Positions 1 to 12,700 of a DNA stretch of 64,000 bases are shown here, in pieces. The translations under genes and the position numbers were made by a program. The stretch spans positions 248,001 to 312,000 of the forward strand of contig JAQGEQ010000281.1 in NCBI GenBank assembly GCA_034620365.1, read 5' to 3'. Numbering within the stretch: the stretch's first letter is position 1; each line of letters starts with the position of its first letter. The DNA is from Pegea sp. RAD2-039. Lineage: Eukaryota > Chordata > Thaliacea > Salpida > Salpidae. The notes beneath the pieces were generated by a model. The model was not told the origin of the DNA. It made no database searches and saw nothing but the letters and a program-made list of their open reading frames with translations.

Positions 1-1310
1 TGAAACTTGTAATATAATATTTAGCTGAAACATTTTTAAAATTAATGATATAATAAATGCTAACTTCCTTTGTTTACTGTTTTTGATTTAACAATAAAGA
101 AAACGAGCCTATAAAACAGCCATTATTATGGTGTAGAAGAAAATTACTCTAAGATAATAACATCATAAATTAAAAACGTCTTTTGCTAAGGCAAGGCAAT
201 TTTCAAAAGTTTAAAAAACTACAACACAGGTGAAATAATTAAAACTAACAACCTGAAACAATTCTTACAAGTTTAAATGATGATTTTTATAAAGTTACTC
301 TAATATACTAACGTATAACATTTGCTTCTCAACTCAAATTAAACTTTATGACAAACTGTATTGAAACCAAAATAAAAAATTAATTGAGTAATATGTTGTT
401 AATTTAAAATTAATTTCACATATTTAGTAGAGGTTTCATCTAGCATTATGAGACCTCCTGTGAAGTTGCTCTACAAATTTTGTAAACGAAATACTTGCTT
501 GGTAAGGTTGTCACATTTTATTATAGTTGGTCTTCTTTTATCCTTAAGCTAAATTATTAGTTATAATTTCATTTATAATATATTTTAATACAAAATCCAA
601 GCTTAATTTACGGACGTAGTCCTAAAATTGTAAAAAGCTGGTCAGCTTACCCACTTAAACAAACTCTTTATACAAACTAAATAAGTTAAAAAACATAGCA
701 TCAAATTTTCAAAAATTTTTTTACTTCAACGTAAAGTTGGGAGTTTAAAAAGAGTTTTTCATCCAAATATTATTCAACTTCATGAATCTATTAAAACTCC
801 AAGGGATTTAATACCTTAAACATTTGCTAAATAAGATTTTGTTTAATAATTTTATTTTGATTTTCTAATAATCTTAACTAAAATGCAAAATCTGTTTTTT
901 GTGAAGAATTTTTGCCTAACTGGTCAACTTCTGCTTGAAAACAGAGGTCCTTTTACTTAACCACTAAATTCCACATAAAAAAATGTCTCATCAACGCCAT
1001 CTATTTATGATCTCAGTAAATTTAGGTGGGATTGTTAACTTTGATTTAAAAGTAGACAATTTTTTTGTTGGAGTTTGGCCTCTCTGATCTTGAAAACCAT
1101 CTGATTGATATCAAAGTAAGTTATGAATCAGTTCTTTCAAACTGTATCTGATGTTTCCAGCTCAGGTTCTGCTTTTTGGTTGTCAAAGGTCTTGGTAAAG
1201 ATGCCATGTTACTTGTAGGTCTACGGTGTATGGCACCAGAAGTCATTCAAATCACAATTACACGGAAAAATCTGATCCCTGGAGCGATATCCTTTGATAA
1301 AGTCATTTTG
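1..1310. repeat. Block Y, partial and decayed copy (Y0)
   Basis: This stretch aligns by eye with the later Y copies, for example 34190-35520 and 42950-44280, sharing the same AT-rich lead-in and then the kinase exons. It enters the window already inside Y and stops matching at about 1285-1310, just after the subdomain IX codons, where unrelated DNA begins. It is more diverged than the other Y copies. The first 850 bases are non-coding AT-rich sequence with no gene visible. Confidence 0.85.
882..1050 (+). pseudogene. Kinase hinge/catalytic-loop exon, decayed (Y0)
   Basis: This is the homologue of the well-kept exon at 21700-21888. The LLENRGPF segment is readable, but a stop follows at once and an internal deletion removes the end of helix E and the YLH segment. 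It is the only Y copy of this exon that is broken, which gives a useful contrast to the five intact copies. Confidence 0.75.
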
Positions 1311-1331
1311 GTTTTAATGATTAACTTGTAG
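1056..1331 (+). pseudogene. Kinase activation segment, two exons around a 45-nt intron (Y0)
   Basis: The first piece (to 1115) reads TIFLLEFGLSDLENHLIDIK and resembles the DFG motif region with EFG in place of DFG. A canonical donor GTAAGT at 1116 and an acceptor TTTCCAG ending at 1160 bound a 45-nt intron. The next exon, from 1161, continues in phase and contains GLRCMAPEVIQI (MAPEVI at 1230-1247), the kinase subdomain VIII signature. Frame is lost shortly after: the DPWS codons of subdomain IX lie in another frame at about 1270-1285, and the block then breaks off. The later Y copies read MALEVI and carry two extra bases after the acceptor. The kinase assignment is firm; this piece is incomplete. 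Confidence 0.75.
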
Positions 1332-4300
1332 GTTCAAGTATTAAGTAAAAGATTTTGTATGTTTTTCAAATTGATTAAGATTTCTGTTTCCCAAATTATT
1401 AGATTTCAACAATCCACCTTGTTTATAGATGTCTTTGTTTATAAGACTACTTCAAAATTCTTGTTACTGATCTAGAGTATTACAAGATGACAATTACTTT
1501 GTGAAATGTGGTGCTATACTGCTTTCAAACGGTCAAAAATTAAGATAATTCGTAGAATCAAATTTCATAAGTAAATCACATGTGGCTTAATACCATTTTT
1601 TGTTACCTGATATTATACTAAAATCTGCTTGAAAGTAGAGTGTTGCAAACTTTGTTATTGGTGTTTTTTTAGAGGAGGTAATAGAGTTAGTAGAAAAAAT
1701 ATGATTGAAGCTAAACATTTGGTACAAGTTATCATAGTAAGCTTACTGAATCTTGTAGAACAAAAGTGCAATAAATAATAGCCTAAATAAAACCTTTAGT
1801 TTGCTTTATAGGCTAAGAAGGTTTAGTTAAAGTAATTGTTTGTATTTATACGACATATTGCCTTAATTTCTTTTACTATTTTTAAGTTACCAAGTGCTAA
1901 ATCAGATTTTACATCAACAGCCAAACCTGTAACTATAAAATATTAGTTTATATTCTCTTGAACGTTTTTTAAACTCTCAATATTTTTTTTCAATAGATTT
2001 TTCGGCTGATTCACGTTTTCACTATAAGCATACTATAAGAGAAACTTCACTATAGAAAAAGGAATAAAATTAAAAGTCGACTTATCAAATATTTGGATTT
2101 TGATTACAATTGAGCTTCTTTTTATTAATTAAAAAGGCTTAATACAGTTTGATTAAACAAAATATGCAATTTAGGAAACTATTAAATAATGAGATATTTC
2201 TTAGACTATTCTAAATTTTGCTGTTGGTGTTTTTTTAGAGGAGGAAAACTAAACGGCTCACTAAGACTTATCAATAATTAAGAGTTAAAATGATAAGATA
2301 GGAAAATGAAAAGATTGTCTTTCAAGGGGAATGAAGAAACTCAAGTTTAAACCAAAACTTGCTTTTTTCAACTAGATTTTTTTTTCAATTTTCAATTAAG
2401 TATTTTCAAAAGTTATTTAAACTTCATTTGCTATTTTATTTGAACTTACCTGTAGATATGATAACGTCTCGCTCAACTGAAATCACTGTAGTGGAAAGAG
2501 ACGATGACAACAAATAAGAAGGTAAAACAAGTTTAAAAAAGGAGAAGTTAAAATTAAAAGGAAATGTTTGTTACATTTTCTTTACGTTTTATAATTTGTT
2601 GTAGTGAATTATCAATAAAATTATTTGAAAAAAGTCATTGAAGATATTCAGTTTTTTAATTTTTTATTTTCAGTAAACTTGACTTAAATTTTATTCAATT
2701 TTTTATTTTTATCTTTTATTTAAATTTAATTTTACTCTCTTCTCTAAAATTAAAAGCTAATGCTAACTCAAAGCTTTTTTTCTTTTAACTGATAAACAAC
2801 TTTTTGTTTCATTCCTTAAATGAAGAAATAATACTTTTCCATTTCTAAAATTCCAAAGTTAAAACTGAAAATAAAAGTCAGGAAACAATAAACTATAAGA
2901 AGATTAACATTTGTTTACCAACTTTCTATCAAAATAAGTCAGTTCTATCATAACAGTTTAGTTCCTTTAAACTATCATTACAGGAAAATAGTGAAATAAT
3001 TTTTATAAAACTTTCTGTTAAACCTTTGCTAGATTGCTGCATCATTTACATGAATCATATATATGCATCATATATGCTGCATCACAGAAATATCAGTACG
3101 TGATTCGTTGAATAAATGATACAACTACAATACTACAATACTACAACTCGAAAATGAGCAAACAAGTTTTATCTTAAATGTAGGTTCTGAAAAAAGTTTC
3201 TGAAGACTTTTGTAGGACTTTTTTAGATTAAGTAATTGAAGCAATTTTACTTGTAAAACGTATTACTTTATTTAATAGTTTATTAAAATATTTTCTTAAA
3301 ACCTATGGAAGTAATCCTTCACAACTATTAAAAATTGTTCAATTTATAAATAAAATAAGGAATTGCTTTTAAATTTGTTAAACAATTAAATAGAAATCAC
3401 ATTTCAATATTTAAAATTTCTATGAATAAAACATTTTAGTAAAATTTTCGTGCTTTTAATGAATCACCTGTAAATTTAAGTAGTATGTAAAAGAGTTTTT
3501 ATCATTTTTTAAAATTGATTAAAGTCACTTTTTTCAGAATTTATTAGATTTCAACAATCCAGTTTGTTTGGAGATGCCCTTGTCTTTAAAACTACCTCAC
3601 AATTCACGTTACTGAGCTAAAATTGTACGGGATGACAATTACTTTGTGAAATGTGGTGCTATACTGCTTTCAAGCGGTTAAAAATTAAAATAATCCCCTG
3701 AAACAGACTGAATAACAAAATAATTTCTTAATTTTTTCTCGGTGAGTAAGTTCATAAGTTAATTACTAACTTAATCATAAACAGCCTAACGTGTGTATAC
3801 AGAATTTAGAGAAATTGTCTTTAGCGTTTTTAAACCGACATAAAATAGTTTGTTGTAAAATTCTGCCTAATAATTTATGTTTTCACAATAAATATGCTAC
3901 GTGAAAATTCAAGAGAAAAGTGCACTGGATTTTGTTTAAAGTTCAACTTTACATAATCTAAATAACATGACTAGCAAAAGTAGTTAGAAAAGTATTTAAA
4001 ATTAACTTAACAAATAAGCCTGCTGATTTAACTATTTGGATATTTATTAGATTTTCTTATAATGATCAAAAAGGTATAAAATATTTTGAGGAAACAAAAT
4101 ATGCTACTTAGAAAGCTAACAAATAATGAAAGAATTTTAGAAAACCTTCAATCACTTAAAGTTTAGAGTCTTTTTAAAAATAGTTGTAATTAGTCAAGAG
4201 TTTAATTTGATTTTATTATATAATTTTCTATGTAAAATTTAGTTAGGTTTAAATCTTAGCTAATATCAAGGTTTGACATCATTTAAAACCAAACGAGAAG

Positions 4301-5034
4301 TTGAATAAGCTTAAAAATATAGTTTTAAATAAGTTTTTATTTTTAACCTATCAATTAGTTTACCCCTTTACTGACAGACGTGTTAAGGTTTTTTTTAATT
4401 CATATTCTCTACTGTAACTCGCTCTTAAAAAGAGAAACAATGTATATTTTGAACAGATGAATAAGGTTAATTGTGATGAAAGTTTGCATTTTTATATTTC
4501 GGCTGATTAAAGCATTTTAACCATGAAAGCGTAAAATGATGAAACATGTAAAAATAAGTGTCTTTAAAATAAAAAGCAGAAACTCAAGTTCAGATAAAAA
4601 CTTGCTTTTTGAAATAGATTATTTTCATTTTTCATTTAAGTGTTTTTAGAAGGTATTTAAATTTGATTTGAACTTACCAAAAGAAAAGAGAAAGTTTTGT
4701 TGAAATTAATGTATCGAATTAGATTAAGACAACAAATAAGAAAATAATTAAAATAAGCTTAAACTAAGGAGAAAAATTGTGATTTATTTAAATTAAATAT
4801 TTTGTTGTGGCAAGTAATACATCGAATTTGCAAATAAGATGCGGTTAAAAAAGGCTTTGTTTTTTAATTTATGATATTACCGCAAATTTGTTTAATAGTT
4901 AAGATAAATAATCTTCACAGTAAAATAAATTTGAAACTGTTGTCCACTCATGGAAAAATAATTTGTAAAATTTGCGTTTTCAGATACCTCTTATAATAGA
5001 ATGGTAACAAAGTTTTCAAAATTGTTCATTTACA
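1311..5034. other. Unique AT-rich DNA with a diverged internal duplication
   Basis: This sequence is not shared with X or Y. Two parts resemble each other at a spacing of about 2.15 kb: 1384-1555 with 3535-3700 (both end with a shared ACAATTACTTTGTGAAATGT-type stretch), 2085-2200 with 4015-4130, and 2340-2460 with 4570-4680. A short motif around TTTTTTTAGAGGAGG occurs twice, at about 1665 and 2232. No open frame of note, RNA gene or transposon end was seen. Confidence 0.6.
3049..3146. repeat. Low-complexity CATATATG and ACAATACT runs
   Basis: Bases 3049-3085 alternate ATCATATAT/GCATCA units. Bases 3120-3146 hold about three copies of ACAATACT. The two are probably independent simple-sequence expansions; no function is implied. 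Confidence 0.7.
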
Positions 5035-6035
5035 ATTACAGAGAACACAGATTCATCTTTTCTGTTTTACAGACAAAAAGGTCTATTAGTAAATAGAAAA
5101 CTGGTAATTACATTATTATTTATTTTAAACCTATTATTAACACAAATACCTAATTCCATCTAAAAGTGCCATTAACTAATAAAAAGAAATTATGCAATTA
5201 ATCATTATAGTAGCCCGTTTAAGTTGATTGTGATTTGTTTTTCTACATCATATGCTCAAACAATTTTTTGTCGCTAGCCGAAAGAATAACTATATTGATA
5301 TATATAGGAAGTTTATGAAAATTTATGGTTGCGTTATTAAAATTATGAATGACAACGTTTAATATTAAAAAATGATTACTAAAGGTAATTTACTAAAGAT
5401 AAATAAATGTGTTTACTAAATGCAAAACTCATCAATCACAAAATCTATTCCTAAAACAAGGAAGCTTATTTTACTTTTAATTTAAAAACTAAATAATTAC
5501 TTAGTTAATTTATTTATATCAATAAAAGCGAAGGAGGGTGCCTGAAGAGAGCACTTCCCGCTAACATATATTTTCACAAATAATATCAACTAATTTAGAA
5601 ATAAGGAATAAAAAGGTCTAACACATGGTATTTCAGTAGTCCTCAAAGCATATAAGATTGAATAATTAAATAGGATGTTAATAATATAGTAACTAGAAAA
5701 ATCACAAGTGTTCGCAAAAGATTTATTTATAACTTCTTATTTTTTCTTTGGACAACGCGAGTGATTGATATATGACAGTGTCTGATGTCAGATGGCTCCA
5801 ATTACTAATTGTATAGTATAAGAAAAGCATTTGCTCTGAGTAACCTACCAAGTGATATGGGTTTATCAACATGTAATGGGTGTGGTATGAGCTGATATAA
5901 GCTGAGAGTAAGACTAATGGAAAATAAATCATTGAATTTAATGTCAATTAAATTGTGGATAATTTAAAAAGTATGAAAGAAGTCATATCTAATCCATCAT
6001 GTTTTTTAACTGTCTAAAGTGAAGAAGCTGAGACG

Positions 6036-6233
6036 TTGTTTATAACTATCGTATTTAATGTTAAGTTTCCTGCAAACCAATGTCGTAAATGTTGCCTTAA
6101 CAGATTCGATATTTTTGATATTACTGACTTGTTATGGCATCCATGCACTGACATCACATTCAAAATTAGACATACGTACAATTTGAAAAGACTGTTGAGA
6201 CATTATAGATCCTTAGAGTTTAAAGTGATTTAA
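6036..6233 (+). other. Cys-rich ORF of block Xa, copy 1 (altered)
   Basis: This is the homologue of the 74-codon ORF at 24454-24678. The core with NQCRKCCLNRFDIFDI is kept, but the 5' part is out of frame and the 3' part has changed (TYNLKRLLRHYRSLEFKVI). No domain was recognised. It may be an exon fragment or non-coding. Confidence 0.35.
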
Positions 6234-7371
6234 TAAAGTAGACGAAGTTGCTTGATTTTGCAAAGATTTTGGAAACATAAACATAAGATTTAAAGTCATA
6301 TGATAGGGTAATGCCAAGGTCTAGGACCGAACGTATTCAAATTAAATCCGTTGATGGAATATTGATTTAAAGAATTTTTGCTGGCTTACGGCAGAAAGTT
6401 ACAAGTTCAGCATTTGTAAGCTAGGTTCAGAGCTGCCAATTCGTAGATCAGTTTTCTACAGTGTGTGGTATAGTTTGAAGTTTTGAAGAATATATATAAT
6501 AGAATATGAAAATTTTGAATTTAAACACTATTAGTTTTCACCAAGAAATATAAAATAAACTAAGGTAGAAGTTTCTAGGAATCTTTTTTATTGGTAGAAA
6601 TTAAAAAAAGACAATTTAGTATAAGCACGTGGGTTGTAGGGAACTAGCTTTAAACTTGATATTTATAGTAAAATTTAAACTACGGAAATTATTTAATGAG
6701 CATTTTTATACATAAATTAGTCTTTTACTACTTAAAATTTGGATACAAGAGCTAATTGACCTTTTATTTTCATCTTATCTCAAGGTTATTTTGTAATAAA
6801 TTAAAAATTATATAAGGTTTAGCTTTATAATAATTAAACTTACTTTTTATTTAACTATTTAAATATTTTAATTTTTTACTTTTGTTTAAATGTGTAAATT
6901 AAATTTTTGATATAAAATATTAGATTTAGTAATGTTTTGCTTGGTATTAATCTTATTAGAAGATTGTATTAACAACATACTAACAACAATACTAACAACA
7001 TATTAAATAATAAATACTATTAAATTTTATTAGAAATAGGATTAATATTGAAGGACTAATGATAAATACTATAAAACTTATTTTCTTATTGAAAATTTAT
7101 TTTAATTTTTTAAACAATTATTTATTATTTTTATAATGATCATATATTATGTTACTAATTTATAATGTTAAACTATAATAATATTATTCATTCTTATTGT
7201 AAACATTAATTAAACTATTGTTACAGAATCTTAACAAAATGATCCAGTGTAGTTCCTATAAGACCAATATTTCAAATTTTTTAATCAATTGTAATTACTA
7301 AAGTTTACATATTTAAAGTAATCATAATTTCAACTCATGTCAAAATTTTTGTAAACATTTTTTACTTTATA

Positions 7372-7560
7372 GGAAGCAATTAACTTGTAGGATTTTGAAA
7401 GAAAAGTCATCATTGGACTTGAACTCTCTCCCAGGTAACTTTTCTATTACCTAAGCCTTGGATCAAAAAAGAAGCAGATCACTCAGATGAAGCCCAACCT
7501 CAACAAGAATTTTTTAAATTTCTGGAGGTTAGTTGTAAAATATTGCTATAAAAATCAGCC
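7372..7560 (+). other. Exon-like piece of Xa with conserved splice donors
   Basis: Here the AT-rich DNA gives way to more balanced sequence. After TTATAG, the frame DFERKVIIGLELSP runs into CCCAG/GTAACT. A second coding-like run then ends at GAG/GTTAGT (donor at 7528). All Xa copies keep both sites, and Xb copies keep the second (for example at 13201). The product is unknown; it may be an N-terminal exon of the kinase gene. Confidence 0.35.
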
Positions 7561-8175
7561 AACTCTTTGTCAAATAAAGTTTGACCACTTTAACTAACAA
7601 GGGTTTCTTTAAGTTGCTGTTTTACTATATACTCTTATACTCACACTACTAGCAAATTTGAATTAATATTTTATTCTGAAAATTTTTGAAACTACAGAAA
7701 TATTTGAAATGCCATTTCGGAGAGATAAAAAAAACTATGATCAAAACACCTTTTTTCAAATTTTGAGAAATATTTAAATATCTCATGAAAAGCTAATAGA
7801 GTCGATTTATCAACATGATAGGTAAATGTAATTGACGGTCAAAACTCAAACGAAGCAAATAACTTACTTAAGGTTGTTGTTATGACAACGTACAATTATT
7901 AGAAACTACTAAAAGTGTAGTTTAAGAGCCACTAATTTTGACTTAAATTTGACTCGATAGTTCATTAGATTCCTATTAGAAATTTTGTATATATGATCAA
8001 TCCTAATACTAATCGAAAGTAAATAGAAGAAACTTTTGAACAGCAGCTCTGCAAATTTATATTAAGTTGTGGATTAGAATAATTCCTTTTTCCTATCCTA
8101 ATCTTTGACTTTACTAATAATTAGACATTTATTTCGCAAAATTATGAAATATTTTTTTTGACCTTTATTAATCTC

Positions 8176-8412
8176 TTAAATTTCAAATTTTAGAAGATTT
8201 GACAACAAAAGATTTTTTCTTAAACTTGCAACTGTTGATTTCTTTATAATACAAATGTTCTTCAGTAGTCTCACTTGATGATTCAGTAATGAATTCATTC
8301 TTGCTAGCAAGTGATTGGCTGTTGGCGGGTGCAGCGGTGTAGATGTCCTCTGACGTGGAAATTCTCCATAAAAAAAATTTAAAAAAAATTCAAAAACTGA
8401 TCTTTTAGTCAA
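8176..8412 (-). other. Antisense ORF of block Xa, copy 1
   Basis: A 78-codon open frame on the reverse strand opens with TTG rather than ATG. It reads MTKRSVFEFFLNFFYGEFPR and onward to LLSNLLKFEI. The alternative reverse frame, open in copies 3 and 8, has a more protein-like Ser/Glu-rich composition (for example STSEDIYTAAPANSQS) and is entered here only across a length change in the poly-T tract. Five Xa copies keep this region. No family was recognised. Confidence 0.35.
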
Positions 8413-8453
8413 CTTCTAAGATCTTGAGAGTAATATTTGACAAATATCTACAA

Positions 8454-8582
8454 ATGCTGAAGACGTTTATTATAATCGACTGCACTCTGCAACAAATAAT
8501 CTCATCACTTGCATATGAACTAGTTTCTGATGATCAAAATGTTTCAAACACTCGTTATTATTTTATGAGCAAACTAAGCTAG
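8454..8582 (+). other. 42-codon ATG ORF upstream of kinase remnant, Xa copy 1
   Basis: The frame opens with ATG and reads MLKTFIIIDCTLQQIISSLA, then YELVSDDQNVSNTRYY, ending FMSKLS. It is open here and in copy 3 (18211-18339), but copies 4, 6 and 8 have a TAG within RY/FMG. Composition looks coding-like. No domain is known; it could be a short exon. Confidence 0.35.
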
Positions 8583-8684
8583 TTAAGTACATACTTGTAC
8601 GTTACAATTTGCTTCAAAAATTTAGAATCATCATAATCGCACTTCAGTCGTCTGACTACTAAATGAAACTTGATACGTTTACAG

Positions 8685-9155
8685 ATCATTTTTTTGATGA
8701 GATGTCTAATTGGTGTCAATCTAATCTACCTTCTTTCGAACATCATGAAAGACTACCTCACACAAGAGTTGATGATTTTTGAAGCAGTTGAAGAAATATG
8801 ACGGGATGATGGTATTTGTTCGTTTAACAAAAGATTTTCATTTGTTGATGAGAAATTAGAGAAATTCTCAAAAAGGGATCAGTGAACTTCTTGTATATCA
8901 ATTATAAGAACATATCTTTGGTAGGTTAATAATTGGTGACCAAGTGACATGACACCTGATTTTCTGACATTCACAGTGAAGGATTTTATCAGGAACTTAC
9001 TGTTTGTCGATCCCAATTATAAATTGACAGATTCATCAAACTGCAACTGCGTCACAAACAGGTTGTTAGATTTCTTTTTTCACTCCACATTTATTGCGGC
9101 AATGCCATCACTGACCAAAGTTCATCTCAGCGAACTTCCCGACTCCTTTGGCTGA
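8685..9155 (+). pseudogene. Kinase C-lobe remnant, subdomains IX-XI (Xa copy 1)
   Basis: The piece follows a TTTACAG acceptor. Subdomain IX-like residues (YDGMMVFVRLTKDF in sister copies) are followed by FGRLIIGDQVT, which ends in a TGA overlapping the next ATG (ATGA at 8949-8952). The next frame (8949-9155) gives TPDFLTFTVKDFIRNLLFVD and then PNYKLT, the kinase XI signature LL..DP..R.TA. It then runs into a splice-like CACAAACAG/GT junction and tail sequence joined by deletion (IHLSELPDSFG, stop). The frame breaks make it non-functional. Confidence 0.75.
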
Positions 9156-9208
9156 TGGAAGAATCGTCCTGATGACGTCATCAGCGTGTTTGGTCAGCTG
9201 TGAAGTGA

Positions 9209-9253
9209 TTCTAATAATAATAATTTCTAATAATAATTTCTAATAATAATTTC
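9209..9253. repeat. TTCTAATAATAAT short tandem repeat
   Basis: There are about three head-to-tail copies of a 13-base unit. It is found only in this X copy and marks the junction where the upstream acidic-exon segment was lost. Confidence 0.85.
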
Positions 9254-9772
9254 AAAGCCCTTCCAAATCTCGTCAGATGAAGAAGAGAACTCTAACATAG
9301 AAGATGAGTCGATAGAAGAATCAGTAAGTTGAAAAGCCACCACTAGATGTCAGTCTAATTTATGACGTCATCAGAGTGAAACGAGAGTAATGAAAGGTGA
9401 AGTCATCAGAACTACAATCGCGTCACGAACGGTTTATTTGATTTCTCTTTGCCCTGCACATTCAACAATCTTGTCTTTTCAGTCACTTCAGATGACGTCA
9501 TCACGAAATTATCCCAAACCATTGGAAGCCATAAGGAGAAACCGATGCAATGTTCCAAAACATTACGTGAGCGGTTGACAAGTCTGCTGCAACATCTAAT
9601 GTCACTCAACGTGGCAATGACGTCACTGACGAAGATTGACGGATGACTGCGGGTGCTCCCGTGGGGCGAATCACTTGAGGATTTCATTATTTCCAGTCAA
9701 AGCGAGAAGATGAGCAAAAGTCCTTTCACTTCCGGTTGGAGAACTGATCAAAACAAATCTTTTACTGTTTAA
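9254..9772 (+). pseudogene. Kinase tail exons (Xa copy 1)
   Basis: The remnant of the acidic exon reads ISSDEEENSNIEDESIEES and ends at a GTAAGTT donor at 9324. A further exon starts at ATG 9390 (MKGEVIRTTIASR). The short intron then ends with TTTTCAG at 9482. The last exon gives VTSDDVITKLSQTIGS and later SLTKIDG, then a TGA where other copies read IDGGLR. It resumes with VLPWGESLEDF and stops at 9770-9772. The intron joins out of phase here because one base of the donor exon is missing. Confidence 0.65.
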
Positions 9773-12700
9773 AAGAGGCGAGAACATGTGTGCCTGTACT
9801 GACGTCATCGTTTTAAATCCCGATTTGTTTATGTTGTATTCGCGCAAATTTTGTTGATAATGGTGAAGTCAGAAAAACGTGACAAGAGCTCTGTCACTTT
9901 AGTCTTTTTTACATTGATGTCATCGTTTCATATTTTATTTTGTTGAATTCCCAGGTTTCCTATCCAAAATGCCTTTCCTCTATTTATTTATCTTTTTTAT
10001 AAAGATATCATTGTTTTAGATTTTTCGATGACGAGAGTTTCTTAATTATTTTTGACATCATCAGTACCTGGTTTGATGGTTTCACTAATAAGTTGTTTCA
10101 TTGTGACGTTTGCAGATGATTTAATGACATCATCCGTTTTGATACTTCACTGTTCTCAGCTGTAGATTTCTGTTTTATGTTCATCATTGCTAATTTTGTA
10201 TCTATTTTTTTAGAATGAAAACAAATCTATTTTTGTGAATGTTAATCTTTCTAACTAACTAAAATTGTTTCAACAATAACTTCATTATTTCAACCTCTGG
10301 GACTTGAATATCTATCATTAAATCCGACGTTTATAATATTTAAGATTTATTTTTTCGAATTTTATGTTACTAAGCTATTGTTGTCTAAATTAACTATTAT
10401 TTTGTAATTTGTAGTGGTTCATCTTCTTCTAGCGTTTATAAATAAGGTGATATATAAAAGTATATTGTCACGGATGAAGAATTTATTCATCTTTAATATT
10501 TTAACAAGATCTATCTGTAAATAAAAAACTGGTAATTACATTACTAATTATTTCAAACCTGATAGTAAGACAAATACCTGTTTGGATGGAAAACTGCTAA
10601 TAGTTTCATTATCCTAAAAATAAATTTAATCAATAGTAGTTGGTTTAAAGTGGTTTTGACCTGTTCTTTTGTTTTTATCTCGTTGAATCTGGGTTGGAAA
10701 GATTTTCACGTCGTAACAAGAAAGCATTTTACTTTATTTGGTCAAAACATTTCTTGTCGCTCGCCGAAAGAAAAACTTTATAGATACATTTAGAAAATTT
10801 GTAAAAAGTTATAGCTGCGTTGTTAAAATCTAGATTATCAGCGCTTAATATTAAAACATCATTGCAAGAAAAAATTAACTTTGTTTACAAAATGCAAAAC
10901 TTATTCTATGGCAAATGTGGCAAAAATTATTTATTTGTTTACAAAGATTATGCGTAATTATTGATAAAACTGGTCAGTTTACTTTTAACGTACAAACTAA
11001 ATGATTAATCAGATAATTTATTCATTTCAATAAATGTACAGGAAGGTTCATGATGAGCAAGTCCCGTTAACACACATTCTCAATAATAACATGAATTGAG
11101 TTAGAAATATAGAAAGAAACAGATGTAACACATGACATTTTAGTAGTTTTCAAAGCATATAACAGTGGATAATTACATATAATTTTAATAAACTAAAATG
11201 GAGAAGTCACAGTTTAGAAATGGTACTGTTGTCAGGAATAAAAAATTTTAGCTTGTGCCTGAGCAACATGAGTGATTCTGACATGACAACATCTGATGGC
11301 AGCTGGTTCCATATAATAATTGTGCGGTAAGAGAAAAAATTCAATATGATTAATGTACCAGGTGATATGGGCTTATTAAGATGTAATGTGTGTTGTCTGA
11401 GTTGACATAAGTCGAAGTAAGGATTAATTGAAAAGAAATCATCAAACTGAAGGCTAAATCAATTGTTGATAATTTAAAAAATAGGAATAAAGTCGTGTGT
11501 AATCCGTCGAATTTCAGAAATATCTCAATTTAAGAAGCTAACACCAAGTTTGAAAAAATTGTATTTAATATTAAGTTTGCTGCATACGAATCTCGCAATT
11601 GTTGCTTAAAAAGACTCATCTGTTTGATATTACTAAGTTGCTTTAGTATCCATGCACTAACATTGTATCCAAGACGTGCATACTATTTGAAAACACTGTT
11701 GAAGGATTATAAATCCTTAGAGATTAACGTAAGATTATTAAAGTAAACAATCTTGGTTGATATAGCTAAGATTTTCGGAAATATAATTGTTGCATCTAAA
11801 GTCAGATGATATGGTAATGCAAACGTCTAGAAAAATTGGTCGAACATTGGTTCAAGAAAATTTCAGTCGGTCAAATGAGAAAGTCTTATGTTCAGACTTT
11901 GTAGGCTGAATTTTTGCTGCCAGTTTGTGGATTATTTTTCTACAGTGCGTACAGCGGTTTGAAGTTTTGAAAGTTTTTAAGATAATAGCTTGGTATTATC
12001 TGCATACACACACCAACAGTGATTATTAACTTTAAAAAAAATCACAAATTCTGTAAAGAATATCTAACTATTTACAAATATTTCAAAATGAAATTTTTTT
12101 TTATACTATAAGTTTTTTAGAAAAACTAACTACAGTAGATGTTACTAGGATCCTTTTGTATTGTTAGAAATTAAAAAAAGACAATTTAGTACAAGCACGT
12201 GGGTTGTAATCCTGTAGCTTTAATATTGATATTTGTATTATTATGTAAATTAAAACAACTACTTTAAGCAAGATCTTTTTATATAATTTACTCTTCTATT
12301 AGTTAAAGTTTGGATAAAACAGCTAATTGACATTTAACTTTTACTTTATCTCAAGATTATTTTGTATTAAATTTAAAACTAAATAAAGTTGAACTTAAAA
12401 AGAATTAATCTTACTTTTTATATAACTAGTTAACTAATTGAATTTTGTACTTTTATATATATTTGCCTGCTAAATATTCAACTATAAATTTATAGTTTAA
12501 GTGAAGTTTTTGTTGTTTTTAATCTTATTATTCTAAACTTGAAATTAACAAGAATAATTTCTTTTTAAATTTATTAGAAAAAAATTACTTTTAAGAGACT
12601 AATGATAAAGTAAAAAAAATAATTTGTTATGTAAAAAATAACTTAGATATTTAAAAAAATATTTTACAAATTTGTATTGTTTAGCTGTTATAATTCCAAT

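Larger units (their letters stand above)
5035..10465. repeat. Block X, subtype Xa, copy 1
   Basis: The copy starts with the block lead (homologous to GATCTATCAGTAAATAG at 23470) and runs through a Cys-rich ORF region, a long AT-rich stretch (6480-7370, no gene seen), an exon-like piece at 7372, an antisense ORF, kinase C-lobe remnants and a kinase tail. It ends with about 680 bases of linker after 9772 that are shared by most blocks. Its closest relative is 23.4-29.0 kb. The acidic exon found in copies 3, 6 and 7 is mostly deleted here. Confidence 0.9.

Noticed and set aside
1056-1331. Assigning the kinase to a named gene such as CHK1 or CHK2
   Set aside because: The motifs place it in the Ser/Thr kinase superfamily, but no FHA domain or family-specific residues are visible, so no symbol is given.
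5723-5947. 74-codon reverse ORF
   Set aside because: It lies in the AT-rich X lead, is not open in sister copies and has no recognisable composition; treated as chance.
9412-9687. 91-codon reverse ORF over the kinase tail (also 19555, 22606, 35981, 41708, 50519, 53629)
   Set aside because: It is the antisense shadow of the tail exon. The forward frame is the one with splice signals, a shared stop position and kinase context.
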